This document shows, one piece after another, positions 6,981 to 10,389 of a stretch of DNA of 10,389 bases. Under the pieces are notes generated by a model, which was given only the letters and a program-made list of their open reading frames with translations, made no database searches and was not told the origin of the DNA. The position numbers and the translations under genes are program-made. Every line of letters begins with the position of its first letter. Position 1 is the first letter of the stretch. Source of the DNA: Candidatus Moraniibacteriota bacterium (GTDB lineage Bacteria > Patescibacteriota > Minisyncoccia > Moranbacterales > GWC2-37-73); NCBI GenBank assembly GCA_003510895.1, contig DOKE01000045.1:4962-15350 (forward strand), given 5' to 3'.

Positions 6981-6993
6981 CAAAAAATATTTT

Positions 6994-7016
6994 AAGGCTT
7001 ATTAAAGCCTTTTTTT
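6994..7016 (+). terminator. Intrinsic terminator between TspO and the radical SAM cassette
   Basis: AAGGCTT (6994-7000) pairs with AAGCCTT (7005-7011) across a 4-base ATTA loop and runs into TTTTTTT (7010-7016). The stem has only three GC pairs, so it is modest, but the U-tract is good. The minus strand also has a T-rich tail, so it may work in both directions. Confidence 0.6.
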
Positions 7017-7029
7017 GTTTGGAGTAAGT

Positions 7030-7062
7030 TTGACAATGTCTTTATAATAATGTTACTATAAT
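7030..7062 (+). promoter_or_regulatory. Promoter candidate for the radical SAM cassette
   Basis: A perfect -35 TTGACA (7030-7035) and a perfect -10 TATAAT (7057-7062) are present, but 21 bases apart rather than about 17. A second TATAAT at 7043-7048 is too close to the -35. The site lies directly after the terminator and 23 bases before the first ATG, the right place for a cassette promoter. The long spacer could mean weak or activator-dependent use, or only the -10 may be used. Confidence 0.45.
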
Positions 7063-7085
7063 GCGTTATTGCTAATAGACAAAAT

Positions 7086-7865
7086 ATGCACAGAGACTGC
7101 AAAATGAATATCAAAAACTCAACGAAGAAAGTTGTTCTAGAGCTAACGACTGCTTGCAATTTAAAATGCAAACATTGTTTTTATCAAAATAGTAATGAAT
7201 TTATCTTAAATTGTTTTATAAAAAAAGAAGAAGCATTTAGATTGATTGAGAAATTCAAAAAGCATGGCATAGATAAATTAGTGTTAACTGGTGGTGAACC
7301 AACAATTCATCCTGATTTTATTGAGATTGCTATTTTTGCAAAAAATAAAATACCAAAAGTTACGCTTTGTACGAACGGAGTCATTAAAAGCGATAAATTA
7401 AAACAAGAGATTGTTGACTTGGGGTTTGACACATATACAATTAGTATCGATTCTCACTTGGAGGAAACTCATGATGAATTTAGGGGGAGGCAAGGGGCAT
7501 TAAAAGATGCATTGAATTTCATTAGGCTTTTAGTGAAAAACAAAAAGAATCTGTCTATTCACATTGCTTTACATCAACATAATATTAATCATATCGAAGA
7601 AACAATCAATTTTTGCGAGCAATTTAATTGTGAAATTGTTGTTGGTTCAATTTATTATGAAAAACTTAGATTTAATGATAAGATTGTGAATGATTATCAG
7701 GCTAAAATAAGAGATTTTAAGAGTAAGCATCTACGCAATAAGAATATTATACTAGTCGGATTTTGCAAATATTGCAAAGCTAAAAAATGCACTGATCAAA
7801 AACAAGTGTTTACCGTAAATTGTCACGGCAAGCTAGTAAGCTGTTATTGGGGGGAAAATTATTAA
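7086..7865 (+). CDS. Radical SAM enzyme with short cysteine-rich C-terminus
   Basis: A 259-residue enzyme. The [4Fe-4S]-SAM motif CNLKCKHC has C24, C28 and C31, and LTGGEPT (67-73) is the SAM-contacting GGEP motif; CTNG and the following core strands complete a partial TIM barrel. The last 35 residues hold five cysteines (C227, C230, C235, C246, C253) in a pattern recalling a cut-down SPASM or twitch auxiliary-cluster domain, ending abruptly with SCYWGENY. A full SPASM domain would need more residues and cysteines. Substrate unknown: peptide modification and small-molecule or sugar chemistry are both possible. An alternative start is the ATG at 7104 (M7); neither has a clear ribosome binding site. 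The aminotransferase gene begins 22 bases after its stop, indicating one operon. Confidence 0.9.
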   Translation: MHRDCKMNIKNSTKKVVLELTTACNLKCKHCFYQNSNEFILNCFIKKEEAFRLIEKFKKHGIDKLVLTGGEPTIHPDFIEIAIFAKNKIPKVTLCTNGVIKSDKLKQEIVDLGFDTYTISIDSHLEETHDEFRGRQGALKDALNFIRLLVKNKKNLSIHIALHQHNINHIEETINFCEQFNCEIVVGSIYYEKLRFNDKIVNDYQAKIRDFKSKHLRNKNIILVGFCKYCKAKKCTDQKQVFTVNCHGKLVSCYWGENY

Positions 7866-7887
7866 AAAATACTAAAAAATATTATTT

Positions 7888-8961
7888 ATGAAAATATCAG
7901 ATAAATTTGCCTTTTATGCTAAAGGCGATATAAAAATTGTAAATAAAATTATTAAATCTAAAAAGCTATCTGGCACCAGTGAAGCTGTTTCCGAATATGA
8001 AAATAAGCTTGCTTCTTTCTTTAAATCAAGATATACAGTTGCTGTTTCATCAGGCACTTCTGCAATTCAAGTCGCCCTGTATGCGTTAGGCGTAAAGCCT
8101 GGAGATGAAGTGATTGTTTCATCCACGTGTCCTTCTATGTCCATTGTGTCAATTATAGAACTTGGTGCGAAACCAATTTTTTGTGACACTCATCAGGATA
8201 ATTTTGGTTTAGATTTTGGGGATTTAAGCATGGTTATTTCTTCCAAGACCAAAGCTGTTATGGAAGTTCCCATGTGGGGATACCCAACAGATGCAGTAGG
8301 GTTAAAAAAAATCTTGAGAAAACATAAGCTCCCGCTCATTCTTGATTTAGCTCAAGCACATGGGACAAAGTTGGACGATAAATACCTATCCCATTTTGGC
8401 GACATTTCTTGTTTTAGCACTCATGATAGAAAAATTTTGCCGACAGGCGAAGGGGGGTTTTGCCTGACAAATAATCGACGTCATTATGAAATAATGCAAA
8501 GCTATATCAAATTTGGAAATATGAATGGTGTGGATTTTGGTCTAAATTTTAAGCTAGGATCAATGCAGGCTGCTTTGGGAAGTAATAGAATAAATTTCAT
8601 AACCAATCAAATTAAAAAAAGAACAAAAAATGCCAAATATATTCTTGATAAAATTAAGAATGAAAAAATAAATGAGTTTAAAATTATCAAAAAAGGTTTT
8701 CCAAATTATTATACGCTTTTACTAGAAGTTAAGAATGATAATTGCAATAAATTCATTGATTATCTTGATAGAAACGGCATACCTTCTGATATAAGAAGAT
8801 ATGATTATAAGGTGCTTTACGAGTATCCTTTATTTAAAAAATATTCAAGAAAATGTACCAATTCAGAAGAACTTTCACGCAGCATAACGACAATACCAAC
8901 TCACCCAGGCTTAACCAAAAAAGATCTTGACTATATGATTGACATAATAAATAAATTTTAA
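7888..8961 (+). CDS. DegT/DnrJ/EryC1/StrS-family PLP aminotransferase
   Basis: A 357-residue fold-type I PLP enzyme, slightly short for the family (about 360-400). SSGTSAI (54-60) binds cofactor phosphate, LDLAQAHG (152-159) supplies the aspartate (D153) that contacts the pyridine nitrogen, and K182 in DRKILPTGEGG is the expected Schiff-base lysine. The N-terminal KKLSGTSEAVSEYE segment and the ELGAKPIFCD block are also typical. Family members usually transfer an amino group from glutamate or glutamine to a keto-sugar, often nucleotide-linked, for cell-surface glycans or antibiotics; some serve aminocyclitol pathways. No sugar dehydratase or glycosyltransferase is visible, so the substrate is open. 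It lies between the radical SAM and Nudix genes with 22-base and 6-base gaps, with no Shine-Dalgarno sequence. Confidence 0.93.
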   Translation: MKISDKFAFYAKGDIKIVNKIIKSKKLSGTSEAVSEYENKLASFFKSRYTVAVSSGTSAIQVALYALGVKPGDEVIVSSTCPSMSIVSIIELGAKPIFCDTHQDNFGLDFGDLSMVISSKTKAVMEVPMWGYPTDAVGLKKILRKHKLPLILDLAQAHGTKLDDKYLSHFGDISCFSTHDRKILPTGEGGFCLTNNRRHYEIMQSYIKFGNMNGVDFGLNFKLGSMQAALGSNRINFITNQIKKRTKNAKYILDKIKNEKINEFKIIKKGFPNYYTLLLEVKNDNCNKFIDYLDRNGIPSDIRRYDYKVLYEYPLFKKYSRKCTNSEELSRSITTIPTHPGLTKKDLDYMIDIINKF

Positions 8962-8967
8962 ATTTGT

Positions 8968-9417
8968 ATGGATAATAAGAAAAAACATTTTACTGCATCC
9001 GCTCTAATAATCGATAACAACAAGGTATTGCTAATCTACCATAAAAAATTGAACGTTTGGCTTTATCCCGGAGGACATATTGAGGAAAATGAAAACCCAG
9101 ACGAAACATTATTAAGAGAAGTAATGGAAGAGACAGGGCTTGAGATTGAAATTATCAGCAATAGAGATAACTCTCTCTCCAATCAAAAACAAAATGTATC
9201 ATCATTACACTTGCCCTATGCATTTTTATGCGAATTAGTCGGTGATCATTATCATAACGATCTTATCTACAAATGCAAAATCAGGAGGAGTCGTAAGTTG
9301 AAATATAACAAGGATGAGTCAAAGGGTATTGGTTTTTTCGATATACAGGAGATAGAAAAATTACAACTATTTGATAATTTTAGAACACTATTGATGAAAA
9401 TTTTAATTGAAAAATAG
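8968..9417 (+). CDS. Nudix hydrolase
   Basis: A 149-residue soluble enzyme with a perfect Nudix box, G36-x5-E42-x7-R50-E51-V52-x-E54-E55-x-G57-L58, in LYPGGHIEENENPDETLLR and what follows. The N-terminal TASALIIDNNKVLLIYHK is the usual first beta strands. Such enzymes cleave a nucleoside diphosphate linked to another group, using Mg2+. In this setting a nucleotide-sugar or modified nucleotide is a reasonable guess, and housecleaning is the alternative. The gene starts six bases after the aminotransferase stop. Its TAG (9415-9417) overlaps the strong ribosome binding site of the next gene, so the two are likely translationally coupled. Confidence 0.94.
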   Translation: MDNKKKHFTASALIIDNNKVLLIYHKKLNVWLYPGGHIEENENPDETLLREVMEETGLEIEIISNRDNSLSNQKQNVSSLHLPYAFLCELVGDHYHNDLIYKCKIRRSRKLKYNKDESKGIGFFDIQEIEKLQLFDNFRTLLMKILIEK

Positions 9418-9421
9418 GAGG
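9416..9421 (+). promoter_or_regulatory. Strong ribosome binding site fixing the start at 9428
   Basis: AGGAGG lies six bases before the ATG at 9428 and overlaps the Nudix stop codon. It rules out the in-frame TTG at 9407, which would place this site inside the coding region. It contrasts with the absent ribosome binding sites of the preceding genes. Confidence 0.85.
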
Positions 9422-9427
9422 TTCAAA

Positions 9428-10009
9428 ATGAATATAATTGTATTAACCGGTGGAACATTGGGTGGAAAAACAACGATCATTAACAATTTAAAGATCAAGT
9501 ACGAGGATAAGATTATAATCATTCCCGAGGTTGCCTGTATTTTGTTTGAGAAAGAATTTAAAAGACCAGACACATGGTCTCTTGAGTGGCACTATTCCCT
9601 GCAAAGGGGAATACTGAAAAAACAATACGAATTGGAGGAAAAAGCAAAAAATGAGGCAAGGAGAAATAAAGTGAAGCTTATTATTTGTGATAGGGGGATG
9701 CTCGATCCCTCGGCATATCTTAAGGATGGCTTAACGGAATTGGCTCGCGAGTTTGGTGTCAACGAGAAAGAAACCTTATCCAGATATGATCAAATTATTC
9801 ATCTTGTGAGCCTGTCTGTTTCGAACCCAGCCTTATATGAAAAATTTGTTTCTACCAATCCTCATAGAATTGAAAGTATTGAGGAGGCAAGAAAACAAGA
9901 GGCAGGTACGATCCAGGCCTGGAAGAATCATCCTAACAGAACTATTCTAAGTGGAGAGATAAGCACGAGTATGGAAAAAATATTTGGAATAACAGAAACC
10001 TATATTTAA
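9428..10009 (+). CDS. AAA_28-type P-loop kinase-like NTPase
   Basis: 193 residues from the ATG fixed by AGGAGG. Walker A is GGTLGGKTT (8-16), a variant of the GGPxxGKTT seen in AAA_28 / NadR-like kinases. IIPEVAC (31-37) and CDRG (87-90) followed by LDPSAYL match the EVA and DRGxxD..AY motifs of that family; the latter carries the Walker B-type aspartate D88. YDQIIHL (110-116) and the later NPHRIESIEEARKQE, a possible lid arginine region, followed by a conserved-type tryptophan (W155), also fit. Members are nucleotide-, nucleoside- or metabolite-kinase-like proteins, often with unknown substrate. Coupling to the Nudix gene suggests action on a related phosphorylated metabolite; that is inference. 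Cytosolic, no membrane segment. Confidence 0.87.
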   Translation: MNIIVLTGGTLGGKTTIINNLKIKYEDKIIIIPEVACILFEKEFKRPDTWSLEWHYSLQRGILKKQYELEEKAKNEARRNKVKLIICDRGMLDPSAYLKDGLTELAREFGVNEKETLSRYDQIIHLVSLSVSNPALYEKFVSTNPHRIESIEEARKQEAGTIQAWKNHPNRTILSGEISTSMEKIFGITETYI

Positions 10010-10010
10010 C

Positions 10011-10016
10011 AGGAGG
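10011..10016 (+). promoter_or_regulatory. Strong ribosome binding site of the 71-residue gene
   Basis: AGGAGG followed by TGGG and the ATG at 10021, beginning two bases after the preceding TAA. It supports the short downstream frame as a real, well-translated gene. Confidence 0.8.
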
Positions 10017-10020
10017 TGGG

Positions 10021-10236
10021 ATGAAACAATATAAAGTAACAGGCAAATTCAAAATCCTAGATACTAAGGGAGGTGTGGTAAAAAACGAAGTTTATATCAA
10101 TAAGATTAAAGAAGGAGGTGATTCTCAATCCGCAATGAGGTCAGTCATTAAAATAATGACTAAAAAGTTTTCTAAAAAATATGGTATTACTGTAAAACTT
10201 CAGCAATTATCGAATGTTTTAGTAAAACGCATTTGA
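10021..10236 (+). CDS. Small basic protein of unknown function (71 residues)
   Basis: I do not recognise it. It is strongly basic, with many lysines, and has no cysteine, signal peptide or membrane helix. The pattern suggests two beta strands (KQYKVTGKFKI and VKNEVYINKI), a helix (about 37-54) and a final strand (ITVKLQQLSNVLVKRI). This layout and the opening KQYKVTGKFK loosely recall the archaeal ribosomal protein LX / eukaryotic L18a fold, but that is a resemblance only. The strong ribosome binding site, the tight spacing to the kinase-like gene and the terminator 16 bases after its stop all support a genuine last gene of the cassette. Possible roles are RNA binding or partnership with the P-loop protein. 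Confidence 0.7.
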   Translation: MKQYKVTGKFKILDTKGGVVKNEVYINKIKEGGDSQSAMRSVIKIMTKKFSKKYGITVKLQQLSNVLVKRI

Positions 10237-10251
10237 TTCTAATTTTTTACA

Positions 10252-10276
10252 GGGCAGATATGATATCTGCCCTTTG
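10252..10276 (+). terminator. Strong intrinsic terminator closing the cassette
   Basis: A near-perfect palindrome (10252-10272) has 10-base arms, GGGCAGATAT and ATATCTGCCC, around a single G, so it folds into a long GC-capped hairpin. It is followed by TTTGTATTTT and preceded by TTTTTT on the plus strand. It lies 16 bases after the last gene's stop. Confidence 0.85.
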
Positions 10277-10368
10277 TATTTTGTATCCAATTTAACTCTC
10301 GGATATTTAAGGCTTTTTTAATTTTTATCCATTCCAAAGTTCTGAACATATTCACCAATGGGGGTGTA

Positions 10369-10389
10369 ATGTCAAAACGACTCTTTGAG
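10369..10389 (+). CDS. Possible start of a further gene, cut by the window edge
   Basis: An ATG at 10369 opens a frame (MSKRLFE) that runs to the end of the window. GGGGGTG at 10360-10366 resembles a ribosome binding site, though it is unusually close. Only seven codons are visible, so the product cannot be named. Confidence 0.3.

Noticed and set aside
7086..10236. Reading the radical SAM cassette as a RiPP pathway with the 71-residue protein as precursor
   Set aside because: The small protein has no leader/core division, no cysteine and no glycine-rich cleavage site, and no peptidase or transporter is present.
10239..10389. Minus-strand frame of about 50 codons entering from the right edge
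   Set aside because: It runs straight through the strong palindromic terminator, and its sequence is not recognisable; AT-rich DNA can give such a frame by chance.

Overview
The window is an AT-rich bacterial segment with every confident gene on the + strand. TGA ends several genes (1666-2433, 6046-6369, 6366-6842, 10021-10236), so the ordinary bacterial code fits and a TGA-recoding lineage does not. Most starts lack a Shine-Dalgarno sequence, and genes are small and tightly packed. Together with small proteins of a kind I associate with Patescibacteria (CPR) genomes, this makes that group my best guess, but only as an inference.

Region 1 (about 150-5650) looks like a defence island. After a terminator and a well-formed promoter carrying a 9-bp inverted repeat come: an AAA-type ATPase with a C-terminal winged helix; a full-length homologue of the restriction enzyme DpnI, which cuts adenine-methylated GATC; a minimal nucleotidyltransferase one base later; a 764-residue KAP-family P-loop NTPase with two predicted membrane helices; and a 155-residue protein of unknown function. 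The first three genes are packed as one operon; the KAP gene follows after 89 bases. No DNA methyltransferase is present, as expected for a methyl-dependent enzyme.

Region 2 (about 5735-6990) has visibly higher GC and looks like chromosomal backbone: a small acidic protein of unknown function, a small four-cysteine zinc-ribbon-like protein, and a TspO/MBR membrane protein, with gaps of 2 bases and then an ATGA overlap. After TspO there is no gene for about 240 bases. That gap holds a GC-rich minus-strand coding-like tail (possible gene remnant), an intrinsic terminator and a promoter candidate.

Region 3 (7086-10236) is a second AT-rich cassette: a radical SAM enzyme with a short cysteine-rich C-terminus, a DegT/DnrJ/EryC1/StrS PLP aminotransferase, a Nudix hydrolase, a P-loop kinase-like protein of the AAA_28 type, and a 71-residue basic protein, closed by a strong palindromic terminator. 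The first three have no visible ribosome binding site, while the last two have near-perfect ones, hinting at a composite origin. The enzymes suggest small-molecule or nucleotide-sugar chemistry, but the product cannot be read from sequence.

The most interesting candidate system is the ATPase-DpnI-nucleotidyltransferase-KAP set. I see no tRNA, rRNA, CRISPR array or insertion sequence.
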